A DNA stretch of 64,000 bases from Xanthomonas sp. AM6 (lineage in GTDB: Bacteria > Pseudomonadota > Gammaproteobacteria > Xanthomonadales > Xanthomonadaceae): the NCBI RefSeq assembly GCF_025665335.1, contig NZ_CP106869.1:1266501-1330500 (forward strand), in the 5' to 3' direction. Shown here piece after piece: positions 1 through 7,840 of this stretch. A model generated the notes under the pieces. The model searched no databases. It was not told the DNA's origin and saw nothing but the letters and a program-made list of their open reading frames with translations. Position numbers and translations under genes: made by a program. The stretch's first letter is position 1. Each line of letters opens with the position of its first letter.

Positions 1-391
1 CGGTCTCGGCCTGGCGCGCGGCCAGCCGCGCCTGCGCGGCCTGCAGCGCGCGCAGCAGCGCCGCGTCCGCGCCATTGCCGGCGGAGGCCAGGCGCTGCTC
101 GAAGCGGCCTTCGCCCAGCGCCTGCACCGCTTGCACCGCGTGCTGCAGCGACGGCGCCGCGAGCCGCAGGCCGGCCCAGTACAGCGCCGCCACCATCAAC
201 GCCGCGATCGCCAGCGCCGGCGCCAGGCGCGCCAGCGCCGGTCCGTCCGGCCCGAGCTGGCGGCCGACGTGCAGCGCGTACAGCGCCATCGCCAGCAGGC
301 CCAGCGCATAGGCCAGGGCGAGCAGCAGCGGGCGCAGGTGCGGACGGGAGCCGCCGGTCGAGGGAAGGGCTGAGGCGTCTGGCAAGGTCAT
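1..391 (-). CDS. N-terminal part of a membrane signalling protein with HAMP-like linker (partial)
   Basis: The reading frame opens with ATG at 391 on the minus strand and runs off the left edge, so about 130 residues are visible. Two hydrophobic segments (about residues 23-42 and 53-73) are separated by only about ten residues. They are followed by an Ala/Leu/Gln-rich amphipathic stretch containing ALGEGRFEQRL, which resembles a HAMP linker, and then a coiled-coil-like Ala/Gln/Arg run. This is typical of the start of a sensor kinase, GGDEF protein or chemoreceptor. The output domain lies outside the window, so the class cannot be decided. Family assignment is inference; the open frame and hydrophobic segments are seen directly. 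Confidence 0.6.
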   Translation of the reverse strand, partial: MTLPDASALPSTGGSRPHLRPLLLALAYALGLLAMALYALHVGRQLGPDGPALARLAPALAIAALMVAALYWAGLRLAAPSLQHAVQAVQALGEGRFEQRLASAGNGADAALLRALQAAQARLAARQAET

Positions 392-765
392 GGCGGCTAC
401 CGGCTGGGAAGCGTCGGCGCAGTCCATTCGCGTCGGCGGTTCATCGTGAATGTCTTCCAGTATCGGCCGGCAGGTTCGCCGGCTTGACCGCGCCGGGTGC
501 CGCTCGTCGGAAAGATTCGACCTGAATGGGCACGGCAGGTAGCTGAATACGCTGGTTTTTATGCTGCGCTGCGATGTCGGGCGGCGCATGCCGCGCTCTC
601 GGCCGGTGCACCGTCGCCGGCACGGATGGCCGCCGCAGCCGCAGCCGCAGCTGCCGGACGCGGCAACGCGGACGCGCCCCTCGGACCGGCGGGCCACAGC
701 CTCCTCCAAACGAAACCGGCCGTCTCGCGACGGCCGGTGGGGTCGAACGGCAGCGGCGGGGGCGC
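392..765. other. Intergenic region without a recognisable gene
   Basis: No reading frame here has convincing protein features. The right end holds the inverted repeat described separately at 715-738. The remainder probably contains the promoter of the leftward gene starting at 391, but I could not define it. Confidence 0.5.
715..738 (-). terminator. Rho-independent terminator candidate for the glucose dehydrogenase gene
   Basis: A perfect 10-bp stem (ACCGGCCGTC / GACGGCCGGT) encloses a TCGC loop. On the minus strand it is followed by the T-rich run TTTCGTTT. It begins 28 nt after the stop codon of the leftward glucose dehydrogenase gene. Confidence 0.65.
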
Positions 766-3234
766 CTATTTCGCCGTGGCGGCGTCGGGCAGCGTCCAGG
801 CGATCACGCTGTCGCCGGGCTTGGTCTCCATGCGGTCGTGGCCGCCGATCGCGGCGACGATGTACTGCTTGCCGTCGACCGTGTAGCTCAGCGGCGCGGC
901 CTGCGGGCCGGCCGGGACCCGCACTTCCCACAGCAGCTCGCCGGTCTGGGTGTCGTAGCCGCGCAGGAAGTTGTCCAGCGCCGCGCCGATGAAGGTGACG
1001 CCGCCGGCGGTGGCCAGCGAGCCGCTGTTGTTCGGCGTGCCCAGCTCGAACTTCATCTTCGACGGGATGCCCATCGGGCCCTGGTCGTAGCCGGTGCCCA
1101 GCGGACGCCGCCAGATCACCTGCTGGGTGCGCAGGTCCACGCCGGAGATGTAGCCCCACGGCGGGGCGATGCACGGGGTGTTCAGCGGCGACATCCACGG
1201 CTCCTTGCGCGCGCCGTAGGCCAGGCCTTCCTGGGCCATGTAGCCGGGCGTCCTGCTCTTGCCGTTGAACACCGAGACCACGCCCAGTTGCTCCATCTTC
1301 TGCCGCGGGTACACGTTCTCGGTGTACGGCAGGCGGTTGCTGTTCATCACCATGATGCCGCGCTGCAGGTCCACCGACACGCCGCCCCAGTTGATGCCGC
1401 CGTGGTTGCCGGTGAACGACAGCGAGCCGCCGAGGCTGGGCGGGGTGAACATGCCTTCGTAGCGTAGCTGCTTGAACTGGATGCGGCAGGCCAGCTGGTC
1501 GAACGGGGTGATGCCCCAGGCGTCGGACTCGACGATGGTCTCGTAGTCCTTGCTCGGCGCGCCGACGGTGTTGGGCATGCCCGGCGAAACCGGCTGGGTC
1601 TTGGCGGTCCAGTCGCCGTGGTCGGTGCCCTGCGGCACCGGCAGCTGCTGCACCGGCATGATCGGCTTGCCGGTCTCGCGGTCGAGCACGAACACCTGGC
1701 CGGACTTGGTCGCCTGGATCACCGCCGGGCGCGTGCCGCCGCCGGGCACCGGGAAATCGACCAGGTTCGGCTGCGGGCCGATGTCGTAGTCCCACAGGTC
1801 GTGGTTGACCGTGCGGAAGTGCCAGCGCTCCTTGCCGGTGGCCGCGTCCACCGCGACCAGCGAGGCGGTGTATTCCTCTTCCTGCGGGGTGCGGCCCTTG
1901 CCGAAGAAGTCGCCGGAGGCATTGCCGGTGGGCAGGTAGACCAGCCCCAGTTCGTCGTCGGCGGCCATCAGCGACCACACGTTCGGGGTCGAGCGGGTAT
2001 AGGTCTGCCCGGCCGGCGGCGCGGCGTCGATCGCCGGGTTGCCCAGGTCCCAGGCCCAGCGCAACTGGCCGCTGACCGCGTCGAAGGCGCGCACCACGCC
2101 CGACGGCGCGTCGCGTTCCTGGCCGTCGCGGACCTGGCCGGTGGGCTGGATCACCACCCCGCGCATCACCACCGGCGGCGAGGTCGGGCCGACGAAGCCG
2201 GGCTTGGTGTTGCCGGTGTCCTTGTTCAGATCGACGTAGCCGTGGTCGCCGAAGCTCTCGCACAGCTTGCCGGTGGCGGCGTCGAGCGCGCCCAGGCGGC
2301 CGTCGACCATCGGCCAGAAGATGCGCTTGGCGCATTCGGCGACCGGGGTGGTGGCCTCGAAATAGGACACGCCGCGGCAGGTGGTGGCGGCGACGCCGGC
2401 CATCGCCTTGGGGTCGGTCTTGGGATCGAAGCGCCAGCGTTCCTTGCCGGTGCTGGCCTCGACCGCGATCACCTTCTGCGTGGGCGTGCAGATGTAGACC
2501 AGGTCGCCGACCTTCAGCGGGGTGTTCTGGAACGCGTAGCCGAGCTTGGAGCCAGCCGGCTTGAGGTCGCCGGTATGGAATTCCCAGGCGATCTTCAGGT
2601 CCTTGACGTTGGCCGGGGTGATCTGCGCGCCGGGGCTGTAGTGGTTGGACAGGTTGGAGCCGGCATAGGCGGTCCAGTTGCCGGCATCGTGGTTGGCGGC
2701 GACGTTGCCGTCGGGGCTGGGCACGGCGGCGCGGCTGAACGCGGCCTGCGGCCGCTGCGCGGCCAGCGCGGGGTCGGCCAGCTCGATCGTGCGCGGGAAC
2801 AGCAGCGGACCGAACACCAGCAGCGCGCCGAGCACCGGCAGCACGCCGGCGACCAGCGCGTAGCCCAGGCCGGACAGCGGCGCCAGGCGCCGGCGCGCCA
2901 CCTTCCAGAACGGCAACAGCAGCAGGCCCAGCACCGAGATCATCGCCAGGCGCGGGATCAGCGCCCAGCCGTCCAGGCCGACTTCGGCCAGCGCCCAGGC
3001 GATGGTCGCGGCCAGGGTCAGGCCGAACAGCCACAGCCCGGCGCGGCGGCCGAGCGCCAGCAGCACGCCGGACACGGCCAGCGCCAGGCCGGCCAGCAGG
3101 TAGTACCAGGAGCCGCCGACGGCGACCAGTTGCCCGCCCATGAAGGCGAGCGCGATGCCCAGCAGGGCGATGACCACGGCATAGGCGGCGAACAGCCAGC
3201 GGCCGGGTCCGTGTGTGGGGGAATGATCGGTCAT
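766..3234 (-). CDS. gcd: PQQ-dependent membrane-bound glucose dehydrogenase
   Basis: Quinoprotein that oxidises D-glucose to gluconolactone on the periplasmic side and passes electrons to ubiquinone. The 822-residue product begins with about five membrane helices (residues 10-150), then a long periplasmic beta-propeller. The propeller carries family hallmarks such as NWTAYAGSNLSNHYSP near its start, repeated ATGKERW blades, NHDLWDYDIGPQPNLVD and a C-terminal GGHDRMETKPGDSVIAW. Length and architecture match membrane-bound Gcd, about 800 residues. I start at the ATG at 3234 because the extra upstream frame is basic and Pro-rich and would precede the first helix. No pqq biosynthesis genes are in the window, so the cofactor source is unknown. 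A soluble relative such as a quinate dehydrogenase is less likely given the N-terminal anchor. Confidence 0.9.
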   Translation of the reverse strand: MTDHSPTHGPGRWLFAAYAVVIALLGIALAFMGGQLVAVGGSWYYLLAGLALAVSGVLLALGRRAGLWLFGLTLAATIAWALAEVGLDGWALIPRLAMISVLGLLLLPFWKVARRRLAPLSGLGYALVAGVLPVLGALLVFGPLLFPRTIELADPALAAQRPQAAFSRAAVPSPDGNVAANHDAGNWTAYAGSNLSNHYSPGAQITPANVKDLKIAWEFHTGDLKPAGSKLGYAFQNTPLKVGDLVYICTPTQKVIAVEASTGKERWRFDPKTDPKAMAGVAATTCRGVSYFEATTPVAECAKRIFWPMVDGRLGALDAATGKLCESFGDHGYVDLNKDTGNTKPGFVGPTSPPVVMRGVVIQPTGQVRDGQERDAPSGVVRAFDAVSGQLRWAWDLGNPAIDAAPPAGQTYTRSTPNVWSLMAADDELGLVYLPTGNASGDFFGKGRTPQEEEYTASLVAVDAATGKERWHFRTVNHDLWDYDIGPQPNLVDFPVPGGGTRPAVIQATKSGQVFVLDRETGKPIMPVQQLPVPQGTDHGDWTAKTQPVSPGMPNTVGAPSKDYETIVESDAWGITPFDQLACRIQFKQLRYEGMFTPPSLGGSLSFTGNHGGINWGGVSVDLQRGIMVMNSNRLPYTENVYPRQKMEQLGVVSVFNGKSRTPGYMAQEGLAYGARKEPWMSPLNTPCIAPPWGYISGVDLRTQQVIWRRPLGTGYDQGPMGIPSKMKFELGTPNNSGSLATAGGVTFIGAALDNFLRGYDTQTGELLWEVRVPAGPQAAPLSYTVDGKQYIVAAIGGHDRMETKPGDSVIAWTLPDAATAK

Positions 3235-3730
3235 GGGATGGGGAAGGTCTGGCGAGGGTCCGCGCGCGTCGCGGAAAGCGGCTGCGGCGCCGTGCGGATC
3301 GTGGAGGGGAGCAGGCGAGGGCATGGCCGCATCGGCGGTGGTCCTGCGCACTTCGGGACAGCGCGCCACCCCTCCCAGGGTGCAGACAACGGCGCGCTGC
3401 GTGCGCCAATTTTAAGCGCGGCCGGTGTGCTGACCGTGACGGCAAACGAAACCTTGCGTCCCGCGGGCAGGGTTTGCGAAGCCCGGAAATGGAGACGTGG
3501 TGCCCGGACATGCGTGGAAACCGGGGCATCACCCGATTTTTCGTCGCGACGCGCTCGACCATGCGGCATGTCGATTCATGCGTGCGCGCTCCACGAAGGC
3601 CTCGCAGGAGCGGCGCAGCGTGGCACGGCGTCGTGGAACGGGCACGCCGGCGACCTCGCCGCAACGATGGCCAGATTCCCGGCGCCGCCTCCCGCAGATT
3701 GCTCACCTGCGGGAGAAGGAGAGCGAAGCC
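3235..3730. other. Intergenic region between gcd and otsA
   Basis: About 500 bp with no credible gene. It separates two leftward transcription units, so it should hold the gcd promoter (the less GC-rich stretch around 3410-3470 is the most plausible place) and the 3' end of the trehalose operon. The only defined structure is the hairpin at 3689-3715. Confidence 0.5.
3689..3715 (-). terminator. Hairpin downstream of otsA, possible terminator
   Basis: Inverted repeat CTCCCGCAG / CTGCGGGAG with a 9-nt loop, starting 15 nt after the otsA stop codon. No T run follows on the minus strand, so it may act only as an mRNA 3' stabiliser or with Rho. Confidence 0.4.
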
Positions 3731-5095
3731 TCAGCCCTCCAGCGCCTGCAGGTAGCGCTGCCGCCACACGCCGATGTCGTTCTTGCGCAGATGGTCCATC
3801 ATCGTCTGCCAGCGTTCGATGCGCTTGGCCTTGGGCAGCGAGGCGGCGGTGGCGATGGCGTCGGCGACGCCGTCCAGGTCGTGCGGATTGACCAGCAGCG
3901 CCTCCTTCAGTTCGTCGGCGGCGCCGGCCAGCAGCGACAGCACCAGCACGCCCGGATTCTCCGGGTCCTGCGCGGCCACGTATTCCTTGGCGACCAGGTT
4001 CATGCCGTCGCGCAGCGGCGTCACCAGGCCGACCTGGGCGGCGCGGTAGAAGCCGGTCAGGGTGGCGTGGGTGAAGTTGCGGTTGACGTAGCGCAGCGGG
4101 GTCCAGTCCGGCTCGGCGTGGCCGCCGTTGATGTGCCCGGCGATCTGCTCGAGCTGGTTGCGCAGTTGCTTGTACTCGGTGACGTCGCCGCGCGAGACCG
4201 GCGCGATCTGCAGGTAGGTCAGGCTGCCGCGCTGGTCCGGATGCCGCTCCAGGTAGCGCTCGAAACCGAGGAAACGCTCGGGCAGGCCCTTGGAGTAGTC
4301 CAGCCGGTCCACGCCGATCGCCAGCTGGCGGTCGCGCAGGCTGCTGCGCAGGTCGCGCACCGCCGGCTTGGTCACCGCCGCGCGCGCCTGCTGCGCGATC
4401 AGCTCGGTATCGATGCCGATCGGGAACTTCTCGGCGCGGAAGCGGCGCCCGCCGGGCGCTTCCAGCACGCCGTCCTGGATCACCTTGCCGCCGCCGAACA
4501 GGCGCACGTAGGCCTGGAAGCGGTCCACGTCGCGCTGGGTCTGGAAGCCGACCAGGTCGTAGGCGTAGAAGCCGGAGAACAGCCGCGCGTGGTCGGGCAG
4601 GGCCTGGATCAGGTCGGCCGAGGGGAACGGCACGTGCAGGAAGAAACCGATCTTGCAGCCGATGCCGCGCTCGCGCAGCAGCGAGGCCAGCGGGATCAGG
4701 TGGTAGTCGTGGATCCACACCGTGTCGTCTTCGCGCAGCAGCGGCGCCAGCTTCTCGGCGAACATCGCGTTGACCCGGCGGTAGCCTTCGCGGGTGGCGC
4801 GGTCGTAGTCCACCAGGTCCAGGCGGAAGTGCAGCAGCGGCCACAGCGTGCGGTTGGCGAAGCCGTTGTAGTACGCGTCCAGGTCGGCGCGGTTGAGGTC
4901 CATGGTGACGAAGCGGATGTCGCCCTGGGTCTGCTCGTGCAGCGCGCCGCTGTCGCCGCGCACGGTCTTGCCGCTCCAGCCGAACCACACCCCGCCGCGT
5001 TCCTTCAGCGCGGCCAGCAAGCCCACCGCCAGGCCGCCGGCGCGGTTCTCGCCGGGCAACGCCACGCGGTTGGATACCACTACGAGTCTGCTCAT
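3731..5095 (-). CDS. otsA: Alpha,alpha-trehalose-phosphate synthase (UDP-forming)
   Basis: Glycosyltransferase family 20 enzyme making trehalose-6-phosphate from UDP-glucose and glucose-6-phosphate in the cytoplasm; OtsB then removes the phosphate. The 454-residue product starts MSRLVVVSNRV and carries the family blocks GWSGK (about 40), VWIHDYHLIPLA (about 125), HVPFPS (about 150), VDRLDYSKGLPERFLGFERY (about 260) and the C-terminal region RDGMNLVAKEYVAAQ. The start codon overlaps the stop of the upstream GH15 gene (ATGA), which indicates translational coupling in an otsB-GH15-otsA operon. Length matches the family. Trehalose made by this route is a compatible solute for osmotic and desiccation stress. 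Confidence 0.95.
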   Translation of the reverse strand: MSRLVVVSNRVALPGENRAGGLAVGLLAALKERGGVWFGWSGKTVRGDSGALHEQTQGDIRFVTMDLNRADLDAYYNGFANRTLWPLLHFRLDLVDYDRATREGYRRVNAMFAEKLAPLLREDDTVWIHDYHLIPLASLLRERGIGCKIGFFLHVPFPSADLIQALPDHARLFSGFYAYDLVGFQTQRDVDRFQAYVRLFGGGKVIQDGVLEAPGGRRFRAEKFPIGIDTELIAQQARAAVTKPAVRDLRSSLRDRQLAIGVDRLDYSKGLPERFLGFERYLERHPDQRGSLTYLQIAPVSRGDVTEYKQLRNQLEQIAGHINGGHAEPDWTPLRYVNRNFTHATLTGFYRAAQVGLVTPLRDGMNLVAKEYVAAQDPENPGVLVLSLLAGAADELKEALLVNPHDLDGVADAIATAASLPKAKRIERWQTMMDHLRKNDIGVWRQRYLQALEG

Positions 5096-6873
5096 GAAGC
5101 CTCCTGCCAGCTGCGCGACAATCGCATCGCGGCGATGATCAAGCCGACGTGCGAGTAGGTTTGCGGGAAATTGCCCCAGGCTTCGCCGCCGTCGAAGGCC
5201 AGATCCTCCGACAGCAGGCCCAGGTGGTTGCGGCGCGCGAGAATGCGCTCGAACAGTTCGCGCGCCTCGTCCTTGCGCCCGATCGCGGCGAGCGCGTCGA
5301 TGTACCAGAACGTGCAGATGGTGAAGCTGGTTTCCGGCTCGCCGAAATCGTCCGGCGCCACGTAGCGGTACAGCGCGTCGCCGTGCTTGAGGTCGCGGCC
5401 GATCGCCTCGACCGTGGCGACGAAGCGCGGATCGTCCGGGGCGATGAAGCCGATGTCGGCCAGCAACAGCAGCGAGGCGTCCAGGCGATGGCCGTTGAAG
5501 GTGTCGGTGAAGTGGCCGCGCTCGGCGCTCCAGGCGTCGGCCAGCACCCGCGCGTGGATGGTGTCGGCGCGCTCGCGCCAGTAGGCCACGCGCGCGTCCA
5601 TGCCCAGCCGCGCGGCGATCTTGGCCAGGCGGTCGCAGGCGGCCCAGCACATCGCGCTGGTGTAGGTGTGCACCTCGGCGCGGCCGCGGAATTCCCACAG
5701 CCCGGCGTCGGGCACGTCGTGCAGCGCGAACGCGCGCTCGCCCAGCGGTTCCAGGCGCAGGAAGGTATCGGCGTCGCCCGGGTCCTTCAGGCGCAGGTCG
5801 AAGAACAGCTGGGTGGAAGCCAGCACCACGCTGCCGTACACGTCGTGCTGCTTCTGGATCCAGGCCAGGTTGCCGCGCCGCACCGGGCCCATGCCGCGGT
5901 AGCCGGCCAGCGATTCGACCTCGTGTTCCTCCAGCGCCGCCTCGAAGCCGATGCCGTACAGCGGCTGCAGGCTGCCGTCGGTGGTGGCGATGTTGAAGAT
6001 GTAGCCGAGGAACTGCTCCATCGTGCGGGTGGCGCCGAGCCGGTTCAGCGCGCGCACCACGAAGGCGGCGTCGCGCAGCCAGCAGTAGCGGTAGTCCCAG
6101 TTGCGCGGCGTGTCCGGCGCTTCGGGGATGGAGGTGGTCATCGCCGCGATGATCGCGCCGCTGTCCTCGTACTGGCACAGCTTCAGCGTGATCGCGCTGC
6201 GGATCACCGCGTCCTGCCAGTCCAGCGGCACCGACAGGTAGCGCACCCACTCGCGCCAGTATTCCTCGGTGCGTTCCTGCGCTTCCTGGATGTAGCCGGT
6301 CAGCGAGCGGGTCAGCGATTCGTCCACGCCGAGCATCAGGTTGACCGGATGGTTGAGCACGAACGGCAGTTCGTCGCGGATGAAGCGCACCGGCACGTCG
6401 GTGGTCAGGCGCAGGGTGAAGTCCGGCAACAGCCAGCGCACGTGGTTGCTGCCCCAGGTGCTTTCCGGCTTGCGCGCGCCCCAGTCGGCCAGCGGCCGCG
6501 CCAGCACGCGGATGCGCGGGTTGCCGGACAGCGGCCGCACTTGGCGGATGATGCTGACCGGCCGGTAGAAGCGGCCGTGGTTGCGCCAGCGCGGCGCGAA
6601 GTCGATCACCTCCACCGCGCCGCCGTGCGCGTCGCGCAGCACGGTGCGCAGGATCGCGGTGTTGGCCAGGTAGTGCTGCTCGCTGTCGACGAAATCCTCC
6701 AGCTCGATGCTGAAATCGCCGCCGGGGTGGTCGCGCGGCGACAGCAGCGCGCAGAACGCCGGGTCGCCGTCGAAGGCCGGCAGGCAGCTCCACACCACGC
6801 GGGCCTGTTTGTCGACCAGCGCGCCGAAGCTGCCGTTGCCGATCACGCCGAGGTCGAGGTTGGGGGAACTCAT
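5092..6873 (-). CDS. Glycoside hydrolase family 15 protein (glucoamylase/trehalase-like)
   Basis: Predicted (alpha/alpha)6-barrel enzyme of 593 residues, without a signal peptide, so cytoplasmic. Typical GH15 blocks are NWDYRYCWLRDAAFVVRAL (about 230), WEFRGRAEVHTYTSAMCW (about 370, with a likely catalytic Glu), ETSFTICTFWYIDALA (about 505) and GNFPQTYSHVGLI (about 560). Bacterial members of this clade include trehalases and glucan-active enzymes, and substrate cannot be told from sequence. Being embedded between otsB and otsA, with its stop overlapping the otsA start, links it to trehalose turnover. It might remove excess trehalose or process an alpha-glucan feeding the pathway; that role is inference. 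Confidence 0.85.
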   Translation of the reverse strand: MSSPNLDLGVIGNGSFGALVDKQARVVWSCLPAFDGDPAFCALLSPRDHPGGDFSIELEDFVDSEQHYLANTAILRTVLRDAHGGAVEVIDFAPRWRNHGRFYRPVSIIRQVRPLSGNPRIRVLARPLADWGARKPESTWGSNHVRWLLPDFTLRLTTDVPVRFIRDELPFVLNHPVNLMLGVDESLTRSLTGYIQEAQERTEEYWREWVRYLSVPLDWQDAVIRSAITLKLCQYEDSGAIIAAMTTSIPEAPDTPRNWDYRYCWLRDAAFVVRALNRLGATRTMEQFLGYIFNIATTDGSLQPLYGIGFEAALEEHEVESLAGYRGMGPVRRGNLAWIQKQHDVYGSVVLASTQLFFDLRLKDPGDADTFLRLEPLGERAFALHDVPDAGLWEFRGRAEVHTYTSAMCWAACDRLAKIAARLGMDARVAYWRERADTIHARVLADAWSAERGHFTDTFNGHRLDASLLLLADIGFIAPDDPRFVATVEAIGRDLKHGDALYRYVAPDDFGEPETSFTICTFWYIDALAAIGRKDEARELFERILARRNHLGLLSEDLAFDGGEAWGNFPQTYSHVGLIIAAMRLSRSWQEAS

Positions 6874-6949
6874 GGAGCGGGCGGGTCCTTGTGCAGGGCG
6901 GGAGGGAAGGCGGGGACGAATCGGGCGCGCGCTGGCGCAGGCGCCGCGC

Positions 6950-7702
6950 TCATGCGGCGTTGTCGCGCAACCATGCGTGTACGCCGTGTGTATCGGGCAG
7001 CGCGAACGTCGCCGCGCTGTCCTCGCGCGTGCCGACCAGCACGCTCCAGCCGCCGGCGCGGTTGGCGGCCTGGAAACCGAACTCGTCGGTGAGGTCGTCG
7101 CCGACGAACACCGGGCGCCGGCCCTGGAACGGCGGCTGCTGCAGCAGCGTGGTCACCGCCAGGCCCTTGTCGCTGCCCTCGGGCACGAACTCGACCACGT
7201 GGTCGCCCGGCTGCAGGCGGTAGCCGGGCAGCGCGCCGATCTGTTCCTGGGCGAAGGCAAGCACCTGCGCGCCGGCGTCCGGCGCGGCGCGCCAGTGCAG
7301 CGCCATGCTGGCGCCCTTGTCTTCGATCAGCACGCCCGGATGCGCCTGGCGCAGGTGCGCGGCGCGCTGGTGCAGGCCATGCAGCCACTGCGAGGTGTCG
7401 GCGGGCATCGCCGCGCGCGCATTGATGTCGCTGCGCAGCTCGTGGCCGTGCAGGCCGGCGGCCGGCAGGCGCAGGGGTGCGAACAATGCATCCAGCTGCG
7501 CCAGCGGCCGTCCGCTGACCAGCGCCAGCGCGCCGTGCAGCCGGTCGCTGATGCGGCCGATCGCCTCGCGCACCTCCGGCAGCAGGTGCACGCCGTCGGG
7601 ACGGTCGGCGAAAGCGATGAGGGTGCCGTCCACATCCAGGAACAATGCGCAGGCATCGTCAAGGCGCGGCGGCGGCGGTCGGAGGGGGAGCGCGTCAGCC
7701 AT
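6950..7702 (-). CDS. otsB: Trehalose-6-phosphate phosphatase
   Basis: HAD-superfamily phosphatase converting trehalose-6-phosphate to trehalose. The 250-residue product has the nucleophile motif LFLDVDGTL near residue 20, LVSGRPLAQLD (about 65), a Lys-containing EDKGASMALHWR segment (about 125) and the Mg-binding FVGDDLTDEFGF (about 205). It is the first gene of the leftward otsB-GH15-otsA operon, with 76 bp before the next start. Size and motifs fit OtsB closely. The N-terminal Pro-rich stretch before the HAD core is short and probably unstructured. Confidence 0.93.
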   Translation of the reverse strand: MADALPLRPPPPRLDDACALFLDVDGTLIAFADRPDGVHLLPEVREAIGRISDRLHGALALVSGRPLAQLDALFAPLRLPAAGLHGHELRSDINARAAMPADTSQWLHGLHQRAAHLRQAHPGVLIEDKGASMALHWRAAPDAGAQVLAFAQEQIGALPGYRLQPGDHVVEFVPEGSDKGLAVTTLLQQPPFQGRRPVFVGDDLTDEFGFQAANRAGGWSVLVGTREDSAATFALPDTHGVHAWLRDNAA

Positions 7703-7752
7703 CCGTTCATGGTGGCGCAGGCGGCGTTAGCGCGAGGTGGAGTGGGTGGAGC

Positions 7753-7832
7753 CGGGATTGGGGATTCGGGATTGGCAAAAAGCCACACGCGGCCCCGCTG
7801 TGACGAATCCCCAATCCCAAATCCCAATCCCG
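7753..7832. repeat. Heptamer-based inverted repeat (copy 1)
   Basis: Left arm 7753-7774 is a 7-nt periodic series of GGGATTG/GGGATTC units. Right arm 7805-7832 carries the reverse complements (GAATCCC, CAATCCC). The 30-nt spacer includes CAAAAAGCC. It lies between the otsB start and the stop of the first TonB receptor gene, which are both leftward. Transcript passing through it could fold into a long imperfect hairpin. Confidence 0.8.
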
Positions 7833-7840
7833 CACCTTCG

